Positions 37,518 through 49,414 are shown, counted from the first letter of the stretch. The stretch is 64,000 nucleotides of DNA from Anas platyrhynchos (GCF_047663525.1 NC_092589.1:59887501-59951500), one strand, 5' to 3'. The notes: generated by a model not told the origin, from the letters alone. Translations and numbers: made by a program.

Positions 37518-38805
37518 GTAAAAATCCATTGGGACAGGTAAGCTGTGGAAGTTTGTGCATATTCACTTTGTCTTGAAAAAATAAAATAAAATTTGACTTC
37601 TTTTTGGATGGTTAAAACTAATTTGGGAAAAAATAAAACGTTTTTTTTTTTTTTCCATAAACATATAAATGAACAACAATCAGATAAAATCTGGCAATGA
37701 ACGAGGGAACAAAATGCATTATCTGCCATCCGAAGAAGAATGATACCATAGTAGCAGTATTCCAGTTGTTTAACACACATATTCTTGGAAAACTAATACT
37801 TTTTTAAAGTTAGTCAAACAAACATTGCGTGCTCTTGAAGGCAGGAATTTTTGTGTCTGTTTTGCTGCAATCCAGTGCAAGAAGAGTGTTAGGAACATAG
37901 CTGGTAATTTCATTTGGAAAAACCAGGCTGACTTCTGGGCTGTTTTAAATGTGGTGAAAGAGTATTAAAATGGTGAGTACTGAGTGCCATGGAGCATCGC
38001 CAGTGGAGAAGCTGTCCTAGTGGCTGAAGATGGTGCCATCCTCTCGTTAATCAGGATGTTACTGTTTAATCAGCAACACACTGCCTGAGAAATGGTGATT
38101 GTTGTAAATTACCGTGCCAATTGGGAGCTGCAGTAGTAGTGAGTCAAAAGGATTTTTTTGAAAGTCCACATCAATATAGCCGGTACAGCAGTCAGAAAAT
38201 AGGGAGTGAGAATGATTTGCATATATTTACCTTTTTAGAGAGGCCTAGTACAAAGCAAAAGCACATTTCAGAAAGCAGATCTTAAGACAACAAATATGTG
38301 TGCAGCAGGCAGCATGGGGCTGGGCCATCTGGTTGCACAGGAGTCAAAGTGTGGCTGTGGGGTAGCTTGTGAGCCACGAGCAGCACAGGCAGTACCAAAC
38401 TGCTGGTGATCCCCGGTGAGACTGGCATATTTCCACACCAAGCACGCTTTATCTTTTACAGTAAAAGTCTGTGTTAGCCAAGATGAACCAAACTTAAATT
38501 CTACAGAAAGGTCTCAGTGATTCGATGTACAGGAAAAATGTGTACCACGATAAAATGCTCAAGAAGGCAGTGCTTCATTTGTTCCCAAACGCAACTTCGA
38601 TAATATTGTTTTGCTCCATCTACCAATGCAGCCTGGGGCAAAATTTTCAGACATAGGTGAAGACTGTGGCACATGGGGACATGAAGAGCAGTTGATAGGT
38701 TATTTCTGTGAGATTAAAAAATCACCAGCACTACTTTGTTTCTAGACTGTCAAGCACAACCCTAGGCAAGTGAGCTCTTGTAAAATAAAAGCTTTTTCTC
38801 TGAAG

Positions 38806-38868
38806 TGTTTTTTTCTTTTTCTTTTTCTTTTTTTTCCTTTTCTTTTTCCTTTTTTTTTTTTTTTTTTC
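38806..38868. repeat. polypyrimidine (T/C) tract
   Basis: About 60 nt are composed only of T and C after the first few bases, mainly T runs broken by single C or CC. No exon-like open frame follows the AG-bearing sequence downstream. Confidence 0.85.
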
Positions 38869-41185
38869 TGGAGTCCTAGGCTTCAGAACTACACTTGAGA
38901 ATGCAGTAAATTAGTCATTGAATTCATGGGATGAATTTCTTGTATGACGTGATGACCTCTGAGGAGCCAGTTTGGATTTAGGGAACAGAGAAACAAAAAT
39001 TATTTTCAGTGGCACAAACATGCTCTGTCTCAAGTGATGACCAGTGTGTGGGAAATTGCAGTGTCATCCTAGAAGAGAAACTGTTAGTACGTACCAGACC
39101 TTATCTAAAATGCTTGCTGAGAAAAGAGGGAAGACGGTATCTTGACAATAAACTGAAACTGTCTTTCTCAAAAGTCCTTCTGGTTGTCAATTCATTTGCA
39201 ATTCTCAAAAATTTGATGTCCTCAGAGATGCTTTCTGGAAAAGTAAAATTTCATCAAACTAGGAATTTGGGAATACTGAAAATATGAATGGAAAAGATCT
39301 ACATTTTTCCTGTTAATTTTCATTTAAAAATTTCAGTAGTCTATAACTTTAAGAAAATACTGGAATCTGGAAATCAGTTTGTTGCCTTAATGGGTGCAAA
39401 GTAGTCAAGTTTCTTCCTCTGCTCCCTGTTTCCTGCTGGCACATGTTTTTATTGTGCTAAACATGACTACAGAAAGCAGTATGTGACTTGATGTAGATCT
39501 TATATCTTATATAAACTGTCATTTTTGTAAGAAAAGAAAATTAAAAAAAAAAGAGAGAGAGATCTGGCTTTTGCATACGAATCACCCCAGTAAATGCCTA
39601 TGGTAAGAGGGTAATGACTTCTGCAGTATTAAAAGCTAATTCAGACCAGGTTTTGGCCCTAGGCAGTGCACGGTTTAGTTGATGAAAATGAAAACTCCAT
39701 TCCCTAATGCAGGTAGGTACTAGTTCGCTGATTTTCTTACTCTGGAGAGTCCCTTTGGTCTATAGAGAAACAAACAATTTGGCAGCACTACACAACTTAA
39801 TCCTGGCAGACACACTCATTTCTGCTCATTCTTCAGAGTAATTCTATCAGCCTGGTGTTCACGTGGAACTAACAGGGGACTGCAAAGATGGATGCAGGGT
39901 GGACCTGCACCAGACTCACTGGGTAAGTCTCTATTTTTATCCCTACAGAAGACCAGATAAGTAAAAACAGTTCAATGGCACATAGAAACTCCAGCAGATC
40001 AGCTAAAGGATATGGAGTTCAAGAAAGCATCTGTCTTGGTGGCTCCTTCCCAGGCTCCATTGTCTTTTAAGGGGGCAGTAATACAGCAAATAAATACGAT
40101 TTAAATTCATTGTCTTGCCACAGTTCTGTGGGCAACAAAGTAGAAGGGACTATTTCTCTGCACCTTCACGTCTTGTTAGATTCTGTGCTGTATCACACAG
40201 TGCACGCTGCAATAATATGCTCCCTGTATTTATGGGGACATTTCTCTGTGGACTTTTTTTAATGCCTTACAAAATATTGCCTAAGACTGCAGTCTTTCCC
40301 TTAGTGAGGTCACTATTACGACCCCGTTCCTACCTCCATTATACTAAAAAAAAATATTTTGTATTTTTGAAATTAGCTAATTTCATACAGATTTCACAGG
40401 GTGGTCATAGCAAAGAGGAAAAGCCAGTAAGAGGAGATGGAAAGACTCTGAGATCATGTGCAGCAATCACCTTACATTAGATTAGTTTCCTGAAGAAAAC
40501 TTACTAAACAGCACACCTTTGCCTCAGTATCCCTGGTGAAGAGCAATCAGAAGGATCATCTCTCTTTCAAGTGAAAAAGAGATGTGATCTATGAAACCAC
40601 GGCAATTTTACTTTCAAGTTGATGTTTGTTGTCTCCAGTGGCTGGGGGTCACACTTTCCATCAGGATGTCTCTGAAGTGCCCCGACAGCCCCACAAGGAC
40701 GGTGCTTTGTGCCTGAGAGCGCAAGTACCAAGCATGAGCCAGGCAAGCTGGTGCTCTGTACAGACAGCCACCGCAGGAGCTTGCAGCAACACAAGGACTG
40801 AGCTGCAAGGAAGCAAGCGTGCCTTGTAAGCAAGCTCCTTTCACAGGAGGAATGAGCGGTGCTGCTGCTCCTCTGACAGCAGCAGTCCCAGCAGCACGGT
40901 GGGACAGAAAGAAATTCAGTCTAAGCACTGCAGAGCCCCTGTCAGAGTGTTTTGTGGTCAAAGAAGGAACAAATTGCTGAAAGAGGGAGCAAAGTGGTTT
41001 CCAGAGCCACGCCTGCAGACTCTGCTCTCAGATTATGACACTTGATCTCCTTTGAAATTCTCTTGGTGCCAGCAGCTGAAGAAGCGGAGGCTGGTGCACT
41101 CGCTCCTTGTGCAAAAGGCAGAGCCCCCCGAGGTTTCCCCAAGAAGGGCAGGAAAAAGCAGCCGATGAGGTTGTCAATCAGAAGC

Positions 41186-41191
41186 TTTATT
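41186..41191 (-). terminator. possible minus-strand polyadenylation signal
   Basis: On the minus strand CTCAAATAAAGCTTCTG contains AATAAA. It overlaps the TAA that ends the open frame descending from 41558, and it sits just past the last exon-like module of the tandem array. This placement is what a gene 3' end would look like, but an isolated AATAAA can arise by chance. Confidence 0.35.
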
Positions 41192-43305
41192 TGAGCAAGG
41201 TTTGAGAGACATGGGGTGGAGTGGCGCAGAGGCGTGCTGAGCTCTCTTGGTCCATAGCTGCGGGGCCCGTTGGTGTGCTTGTAGGCCCATGGCCGGGTAG
41301 GGACGGGATCCTTGTGTGCTTCCTGCTCCTTTGGTGGCTGTGGGTGTAGAACGCTGCCCCAGCCTTCAGGTCAGCAGCCGCGGAGGAAGAGGACAGTGGC
41401 AGACGTTGTTGTGCTCGGGGCTCTGTGATGGGGTGCGAAAGGAAAATGATCCAAAAGAGCAGCCCCAGCCTGCTGCCAGGGTCAGCCCCTGTGTCCCCGG
41501 GAGAGGCTCTGTGAGCCTGACAGCAAGGCTGTCCATCACAGGTCTCCCTCATGGCCAAGAGTCAGCCATGTTGGGCCAGGCCTTCCCGCAGGCAGTGAGA
41601 CTGTGGTGGGGAAAGGGTTGGGGCGATCTTATCTGTCCTGGAGAGCGCTGGCAGCTCTTCTGTCTGAGTTCTCAATGGGAGAGTGACCAGGAGTGTGCCG
41701 TGGTGTGGTCTCATCGCTGTGTTTGTGGCTGAAAGAAAAGAAACACCAAACAGAGCAGCATCCCCTGTGACCACGGGCAGCCCCTGCCCGTGTGCCCGAG
41801 GGTCTCCAGCTACTCACTGAGGCTGTCTGTGTCCCGTCGTCCTGATGGAGAGGTTACTTCTGTCCTTTCCAGCTGTAAGAGAGAAAGCCAAAGGGCAGCA
41901 GCCTTCCCCTGTGGCCAGGAGCAGCCCCTGCCTCCCAGCCTAAGGCTCTCCCAGCCTCACAACAGTGCCATCCACCCAGTTTCTCCCTGTGGGCCTAGAA
42001 TTATCCATGTTTTACCAACTCCACCGGCCTTGTGATCATGGTGGGGAATGGGTTGGGGGTAGCTTATCTGTCCTGTAGAGTGTTGACACATTTTCCAGCT
42101 GAGGTCTCAAGGGGAGAGAGAGGCCAGGAGTGTGCCGTGGTCTGATCCCATCGCTGTATGTGTCTGGCTGAAAGAAGAGAAGCAACAAAGGGAGCAGCAT
42201 CCCCCTGTGACCACAGGCAGCCCCTGTCTCTGTGCCCGAGGGTCTCTAGCGTCTCACCAAGGCTCTCCGTGTCCCGTTGTCCTGATGGCGTGGTCACTGC
42301 CGTCCTGGCCTGAGCGTGTCACTGTCCTGCTTACTATGAGACCATGGTGGGGTGTGGGTTGGGGCAATCTTACCTGTCCTGGAGAATGTTGACACATTTC
42401 TAGATGACTTCTCAAAGGGAGAGGCCAGGAGTGTGCCATGGCTTCATTCCCTCGCTGTCAGTGTGTCCAGCTGTAATAGAGGAGGCAACAAACCAAGGAG
42501 CCACTCCCTGTCAGCATCAGAAGCCATCCCTTCTTCCCTGTGTGAGTCTCTCCCAGCCTCCAAATAGTGCCATCCATCTCACATCTTCCTGATGCCCAGG
42601 AGATGTTTGTTGTAGCTTCAATGTGTCCCGTTCCCACTTAGTGTGGTGAGACCGTGCTGGGGAATGTGTTGGGGGTAGCTTATCTGTCCTGTAGAGTGTT
42701 GGCATTCTTTCTGTACAGGTTCTCAAGCGGAGAGCGGCCAGGAGTCTGCTGTGGTGTGGTCTCATCCCTGTGTGTTTCTAGCTGAAAGAGAAGCACCAAA
42801 GGGAGCAGCATCCCCCTGTGACCACGGGCAGCCCCTGCCTCTGTGCCCAAGAGTCTCTAGCGACTCACCAAGGCTGTCCGTGCCCCATCATCCTGAGGCA
42901 ACGGTTGACTCCCGTCCTGGCCCGATTCTGTCACCTTCGTGCTTGCTGTTGGAGCCTGGTGGGAGTGGGTTGGGGCGATCTTACCTGTCCTGTAGGGCGT
43001 GGAGAATTGTCTGGCCCAGTGCTGGCAAGGAGCAGCCAGGAGCGTGCCATGGTTTAGTTGGGTCTGTGTGCTGCAGGGCGCTGAGAGCCATTTGAGGGGA
43101 GGGCCTGAAGAGAGAGGAGAGAGGAGCTGAGTTCCTCTGGTGCAGTTTGTGTCCAGAGCTGAGGCTGAAGCAGGAGCAGGCAGCTGAGCAGCCTCCCCGT
43201 CAGCACGGGCAGCCATGGCAGGGCTGCGTGGCCGTTGGGGCCAGCGTTCTGTCCCCGCCCCTTTGTGACATGGGGCACCCCCTGCCTGCTGTGCCATGGG
43301 CGCTG

Positions 43306-43412
43306 CATCCCCATCCCCATCCCCATCCCCATCCCCATCCCCATCCCCATCCCCATCCCCATCCCCATCCCCATCCCCATCCCCATCCCCATCCCCATCC
43401 CCATCCCCATCC
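43306..43412. repeat. (CATCCC)n hexanucleotide array
   Basis: About 18 perfect head-to-tail copies of the 6-bp unit CATCCC occupy 107 bp. The array opens all six frames as dipeptide repeats (PH, PI, GD, GM, GW), which explains several long but meaningless open frames here. The G-rich complementary strand could form quadruplex-like structures. Confidence 0.97.
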
Positions 43413-43720
43413 GCGGGGGGTGGCAGCAGGTGATGCGAAGCCCAGGCCCAGGCCGGGCGGTGGAAAAGGTGCCCAGGTGTTTGGGCAGGGCTGCGGGGCC
43501 GTGCCAGGCAGCTGTGCGAGCGTGCTGGGGTCTGCCTGGGGCTGTGCTGCCTGCCCTGCAGGGCTCGGAGAGCTCCCTGCGGAGGGGGCCAGGAGCGTGC
43601 CCCAGTTTGGTGCCATCGCTGCCTGTGCTTGCGGCTGGGAGAGGAGAGGCAAGCAGAGAGGAGGCCCCCAGCTGCCCCCATGTCTGTGCAGGGTGACTCG
43701 TCTGTTCCTGCACACTGTAG

Positions 43721-46203
43721 AAGCAAAGGAAGAACTAAATGTATAATAAACATTGAAAAGCCCAAAGCCATGGGTTGTGATTCTGGGGAGGGGAATCAAG
43801 TATTTGCAGCAGCAATTGCAAGAGCAGCTGCTCAGCAAAGGGGATTAAAATGAGCTTTTTCCAGCTAGATAGTAAAGTTGAGGAATGACTAGGGAGAGTT
43901 CTTTAAAGGAAACGTTTTGCATAGTTTGGGACAATATCACTGAAGAGTACTTACATGATTTGAGGCGAGATGAATTCGTCTTAAAATTGTGCAGTTCCAT
44001 TCATTTCATAGCAGGATCTTATTCTTTCCTGGTTGTGAATCTTCAGTTCATTGCTGCTTTTTCTCTCTTTTTTTTTTTCTTTTTTTTTTTTTTTTTTCTA
44101 ATCCCTCTTCCCCTCCTCGAGCAGAAACCAGGAGCGCACCTCTGTGAATGCCTCCAGCTGTGCACGGCTGAGTTTCAGAGCATGGGGCATCTCTGGATGT
44201 GCCTCCTACAAGAGTCAGGAGCATGACTGTGCAAAAGTAGCGTCTCCTGGGCTTTTGTTTTGAATCACTCCCAGTTTGTTTCTGGCAGTCGGGTTTGTAA
44301 GCAGGAGGTAGCCAGGCTGACTAGGAAGAAGTTGGCCTAAAGTGAGCTGTGACGGCCAGCCATGGCAAGGCTGGTGCGTGTGAGCAATGTGCAGCAAAGC
44401 TATGAGAGGCACTTAATTTCCCAGGTAGAAAGCATGGTTCTCTCTTTGATTTCCAGCAGTGGGGCAGCCCCCACAGCAGCTCCACCTTGGGTTCAGCCCT
44501 CAGGTGTTATCCAAAGGCCCGGCTTTTGGGCCAGAGGTGTTTGTAGCAGCCTACGCTCTTCGTGGACAGTGACAACACTTTTATTTGGCTTTAAAAAAAA
44601 GGGGCAGCTTCTGAGTATGGGGAGGGTTTGGCATGTGTTTTTTGTTTTTTTTTTTTTTTTTTTTTTCCTGTAAAAATTTCAAAGGGAATTTTCTGGTTTA
44701 GAAAGTAGGAAGGGGACTCTCTTGATTGAAGAGTGACAAATAATAGCATACAAAGGAAAAACAAGATGAGAATATATCACAATGATTAACTGAGAAATAT
44801 ATATTCAAATCCAATTTTACTACTTGTATACACATTTTAATGTGAATTTCTGATTTGTTGTTCCAGTTCTTGTATGTTCCAGAAGTTGGTGTGCTGTTTG
44901 TCACAGAACTGAGTGATGTTAAGGCGTAAGCTGCCTCTAACAGGTTGTTGGCTGGTCTCGGCTCCAGTTCACTGAGAGTGGAGCACGCACTCAAGTATTT
45001 TGCTGAGCTGCAGTATTTATGATTTAGACATGCAACAGCCATTCTGATATTTCTAGTAATAAGGGTCCAAGAATATCTGGTCAGCCTGAGTAACTCCTAG
45101 CAATTACCAGCTGCTGCATTTATTTGTGGAATTGCTTCATACTATTCATTAAGAATCTTTTAATGTCGTGCATGAGATTTGCTGCGGTTTAGGTTTTGTC
45201 CTCAGAATTTGGGCTGTATTTTGTCCTCTGGCTCCCCTGGAAACATTGTCAGCTGATGGGAACCCAAGCAGGAACTGTCTGAGAAGACAAATTTCCTTTG
45301 TCATAGCACTGTACAGTGTAATTTCTTGGTAAAAGAGAACACCATTTGTCCTACCAGCTCCCTGGCAGTAGCAGTTTACTTCTCCACCTTGAAGTACCTG
45401 GTTTTGTCCTCTTACACCTATTTGATTTCGGCAAGGGGAAAATTGAGCCCACAAATACGTATGGAATAAGTCAGGCATCCGCTTTTTGAGATCCTATTTC
45501 TAGTTTCCTCCTCTTTTTCCCATTTTTCTGTACTAAAATACTATCTTTTTAGGATTTCCAAGGACTTGGTGTTTTCTGTAGCTAAACTGGTGTCTCCAGA
45601 TTTATACCAACAAATTTAATCCACGTGCTTTCCATCTTTCCTTAACAGTCTCACTAGACCTACAGAAGCTGTTAAAGCAGTTCTGCTGCTAAAACTTATA
45701 TTTAGCTTCGCCTTTTTTTCAACATCTCTTTTGAAAAGATTGATGTCTGCAGATACTTTTAAGCTTTCAATCTTTGAGTTTCTTCAGGCCTCGTAATTAG
45801 AGATGATGGGGCAGTTACCTCTGTCATGGAGCCTCTGCAGGATGCCCCGAGTGTGTGCAGCCACATCTGCTCTGTAGATGGGGGTTACAAGGGGAGCCCA
45901 AAGCCTTTCATGGCTGGCTGGTGTTGGAGCATTTTACCTGCTTTATTTATTTGCCACAGCTCCAGTGTTTTCCAAGGTGACCAGGAGATCTGCTTAGGCA
46001 TGCTGACGGGTGTCAATATAAATGGTACTTTCAGCCCACTACTGCTAGGATAGCTGTCCCACGGTCCCCTTGCTGCTAGCAGAAGAGGCCCTCTTGCTGG
46101 CAGTTGCAGTAGAGCAGCCGAGACTTGAACAAAGCCCAGGAAACAATTTTTCAGTTCCTTTCCAGGGCTGGTGCTTTGCTGAGGATTTAGCTTTGTGGCT
46201 ACT
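43721..46203. other. intergenic, no gene recognised
   Basis: The stretch holds T-rich tracts at about 44069-44098 and 44647-44667 and unremarkable sequence otherwise. No exon, RNA gene or transposable element was identified. Confidence 0.65.
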
Positions 46204-47256
46204 TGTCGTGGTTCCGCTCAAGTGGGCAGCCGAGCGCCACCACAGGCGCTCTCTCACTCCCCCTCCTCAAAGAGGAACGGGGAGAAAATGTGATGGAAAA
46301 GGGCTCAGAGGTTGAGATAAGGAGAAGAAGATCACGCAGTAATTATTGCAACTGGCAAAACAGACTCAGCATAGGGAGATTTATTGCTCATTACTAACAA
46401 GCTAGAGAAGTGAGAAACAAAGGAAAGAAACCAAAAGCACCTTCCCGCCCCCCATCCACCCTCTTCCACCTCCTCCCCCCGAGCGGCGCAGGGGAACGGG
46501 GGAATGGGGGTTATGGTCAGTCTACAGCACTTCTTCTCTGCCGCTCCTTCTCGGTCACTCTCGTCCCCTGTGCTGTGGGGTCCCACCCACGGGATGTAGC
46601 CCTTGATGAACTGATCCAGCGTGGGCTTCCCACAGGCAGCAGCTCTTCCAGAACTGCTCCAGATATGGGTCCGTACCACGGGGTCCATCCCTCAGGAGCA
46701 AACTGCTCCAACCTGGCTCCCCCATGGGCAGCAGCTCCTGCCAGGTCACCTGCTCCTGCGTGGTCTCCTCTCCATGGGCTACAGGTGCGGCCCGGAATCT
46801 GCTCCGGCAGGGGTCTTCCACAGGCGGCAGCCTCCATCGGTGCAGGGCCACCTGCTCCACCGTGGTCTCCTCCACGGGCTGCAGCGTGAAACCCTGCTCC
46901 ACCGTGGTACTCCATGGGCTGCAGGGGGACATCCTGCTTCACCATGGGCCTCACCACAGGCCGCAGGGGACTTCTGCTCCGGCGCCTGGGGCACCTCTCC
47001 CCCTCCTTCTTCACTGACCTTGGCACCTGCAAGGCCGTTCATCACTCCCCTCACTCTCCCAGCTGCTGTGTGGCGCAGCGTTTTTTTCCCTGTCTTAAAT
47101 ATGCTCTCACAGAGGCGCAAAACAACATTGCTTATTGGCTCGGCTCTAGTCAGCAGTGGGGCCCTTACCTAAGATGGGGCAGCTTCTAGATCCTTCTCAC
47201 AGAAACCACCCCTATGGCCCCCTGCTACCAAAACCTTGCCACGTAAACCCACTACA
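46204..47256 (-). mobile_element. solo LTR of an avian endogenous retrovirus (minus orientation)
   Basis: On the minus strand the element starts TGTAGTGGGTTTACGTGGCA and ends CCACGACA. Its ends form an imperfect inverted repeat (TGTAGTGG versus TGTCGTGG). Inside, in transcription order, are a CCAAT box (complement of 47134-47138), a TATA-like CATATTTAAG (about 47095-47104) and AATAAA (46380-46385). This start is one I recall from a widespread family of bird ERV LTRs. No primer-binding site, gag, pol or env sequence flanks it, so it is a solo LTR left by recombination. I could not find a matching target-site duplication (left flank CTACT, right flank TTGGT). The open frames inside the LTR are not viral proteins. 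Confidence 0.85.
46560..46985 (-). repeat. internal minisatellite-like region of the LTR
   Basis: On the minus strand a diverged unit of about 50 bp recurs, with the words GTGGAG, GACCACGGTGGAGCAGG and GCAGCCCATGG. It is GC-rich and accounts for the long open frames on both strands between about 46410 and 47190. Confidence 0.65.
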
Positions 47257-49400
47257 TTGGTGTGCTCTAAACCTTCACCTTTCAGGTCTGTGGAGCTGGA
47301 TATGATGTCTTTGTAGACTGTGGGCTATGTTTGCTTCAAAGGACCTTGTAACTGGTCAGCCACCAATAGCACTAATAACAGTAGTTTTATGGTTACTGCC
47401 CGGTATGTCATCACAGGCTGACATGATCAGTGGTAGCTGCTAGGCAATGGAGATCAATATTTCACAATGTTTGCACATGAGATCTTCTTCTTATTATTAT
47501 TTTATAATTTATATTTTGCCTTACTGGATTTTTTTTTTCTTTGGAGTGGAGATTTGAGTGAGATGATGCTTGGGTTAAAACCTACCAGGGACAATTAACG
47601 TGCAATACCAGACAAAACTGTGTTGGAATGAAGTAAGGGACACCAATTATAGATGGGGGGGGGTGGGGGTGGGGAAGGAGTCTATTAGAAAAAACTATTG
47701 AAAACATGGCAGTATTGTTGCTAATTTGGATTTGAGCAAGTACCTGTTCTTATTGCCTATAGTACAGCTAACAAACAGAAACTATTTGTCTACGGTAGGA
47801 TTTGAGAGTTTCCTGATAAATACTATGTGAGAGATGAACACTCACCATTCCTGACTAGTTCTAGAAGTATGTTGGTCCTGATCACAAGAAACAGCACTGA
47901 AGAAGTTATCTGAATTGTAACCAAGATAACTGGAGAGCAATTTAGAATAATGAACCTGGGGCTGGGTTTCAGACACTAATAATAATCAAGAACTTCTGCT
48001 GAAGGACAGTGTAACTAATTTCAGAACGTAGCAGATGTTTTAAGGTAAAGTACTCTAAATGTGATGCAATGAAGGCAGACTTGTCAAGCATACCTGTACA
48101 ATTCTTTTGGAGCTAGTGGAGTATAGAGACACAAGAGGCAGAAAAGATTCTTTTTGAGCCTTAAACCTTTTTACCTTGCTAATTAGCAAGTATATGTTGT
48201 TTGGTACTCTGCTTTCCATGTAGCTGGCAACAACTGCATGTACCAAGTATTAAGGAGGAAAACAAAATGCAAGGAGACAGCCCAATGCAGTACGTTCAAA
48301 TGCATTAGTGAATACTAGGAACTCATCCCAGATATGGTCTGAAAAGAAAAATGGTTGGTTGCACTTGCATTTATCCAAAACAATAGCTGCTGCTGTTCTC
48401 ACTGTCTGGTAACCAAAAGTAGGCATTAGAAAAGGAAAAGATCTCAAAAATTTAATTTAAGAAAATGGTGCCATTTCTGAATTACAAAGGGCAGAGCGTG
48501 GTTGTTTTTTTTTTTCCTTATTTTAAGAGAACCATATGAGTATCATCAATTTTGACCTGGACTATTTGGTGGTATGATTTGTGCCATTCTTGACATAACA
48601 ACATGAAACTTAACTACCTATTGTCACATTAAGAGGAAAAAAAAAAAGGTAGTACATTCACAAAGCAGGATGACTTCTACACTAGCTCATATTGACAACC
48701 TGTGAAAGTTACTACAATCACACAGTGCAAGTCAAAACAGCTTCTGTTTTAGGAGTTGTACCAAGGCTGCACATGGTCATATATATGTTGTTATGCCATA
48801 GATAATTGTAGTGTCATAGAACAGCTCACACCTGCAAGGAAGAAGCTGTCAAAACACATAAAAACTTCAGGTTTCAAGATAGCCACCTTCCAGATGCTCA
48901 GAACAAGAGCATCTGTCAGCATAGTGAAAGTGCTATCCTGTAAGAAAGAGTTAAAGATATGCCACTGCCTGAAAGAAAGCATGTGCAAGCTCATGAGAAA
49001 TAGAACTGGCACCAACGCATCTGAATGATATGTTGCTCTAGTGGTCAAGAAGTGAGTATAATGCTGTTTTGAAATAGAAACCAGATTTTTTTTTGTGCAG
49101 TTGATTTTATTTTTTCCCCAATTCTCTTACACACTGTACCTAAAAGGTCACCAGGTTTACTGTTTTAGACATGTAAATTGAAAAATAAGTCAAGTCAGTA
49201 GTCTAGAACTTCAGGACCTTGCAGACCTTGGCTTGCAGCAACAGTGTGGGTGTGCTCTTGTGTGATGGTGCTGGAGTCTTCCTCACCCAGAATGATCAGG
49301 TCTTCTCTGGCCATTCTCATCGTTCAACTGTAGTAAAAGACAGCCTTTAACAACAGTCCATAGTTGAACTTGTGGGGACAGTTCCTGGAATCTTTTTTTT
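47257..49400. other. intergenic / possible SMIM28 3' flank, nothing recognised
   Basis: A G-rich quadruplex-forming run lies at 47655-47674. No exon or transposable element is evident. The extreme 3'UTR of SMIM28 might extend into the right edge. Confidence 0.55.
47655..47674 (+). repeat. G-rich run with quadruplex potential
   Basis: G9-T-G5-T-G4 satisfies the G3+N1-7 quadruplex pattern with single-T loops. Confidence 0.8.
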
Positions 49401-49408
49401 TTTAAAGA

Positions 49409-49414
49409 TTTATT
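49409..49414 (-). terminator. SMIM28: possible SMIM28 polyadenylation signal
   Basis: TTTATT on the + strand reads AATAAA on the minus strand, about 565 bp after the SMIM28 stop codon. It is followed in transcription direction by an A-rich stretch (the complement of T11 at 49392-49403) rather than a clear GU-rich element, so the assignment is tentative. Confidence 0.3.

Larger units (their letters stand above)
34079..41160. other. intergenic, no gene recognised
   Basis: This stretch separates the NHSL1 3' end from the GC-rich array. Only simple repeats stand out: T31 at 34299-34329, (CAA)n at 37496-37517 and a polypyrimidine tract at 38806-38868. None of the open frames has recognisable domains or splice context. 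I looked for a HEBP2-like gene, expected next to NHSL1 from the human gene order, and did not find one. Confidence 0.6.
41163..43720 (-). repeat. GC-rich ~300-bp tandem array with repeated exon-like modules
   Basis: Diverged units recur with a period close to 300 bp, plus one spacing of about 145 bp. On the + strand each carries GCAGCCCCTGCC-type, CACCAAGGCTGTCC-type and ATCTTACCTGTCCTG-type words. Read on the minus strand, most units contain a pyrimidine-AG (CTTCTCTTTCAG), a body of about 84-120 bp containing CACACTCCTGG, and the border ACAG|GTAAG or ACAG|ATAAG. Modules are 43551-43634, 42985-43104, 42684-42781, 42374-42470, 42068-42167 and 41633-41728. A seventh, 41422 downwards, ends at an AATAAA. 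Five of six modules share an open frame ending LQD or LQG, but 42374-42470 has stops. It may be a minisatellite, a non-coding RNA or a decaying tandem-exon gene. I recognise no protein family. Confidence 0.75.

Noticed and set aside
42684..42781. U12-type (AT-AC) introns to explain the ATAAG borders in the array
   Set aside because: U12 donors require ATATCCTT. The ATAAG seen is a single G-to-A change from the GTAAG of sister units.
41163..43720. CRISPR-like or prokaryotic repeat array
   Set aside because: The units are about 300 bp and diverged, with no short identical repeat separated by unique spacers, and the context is vertebrate.
42857..43853. Several long open frames with GDGDGD, GMGMGM, PHPHPH, PIPIPI or GWGWGW runs
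   Set aside because: They are produced by the hexanucleotide array, which is open in all frames. No domain, start context or shared frame supports a protein.
46410..47189. Overlapping open frames of 90-183 codons on both strands
   Set aside because: They fall within the GC-rich minisatellite part of the solo LTR. They show no resemblance to retroviral proteins.
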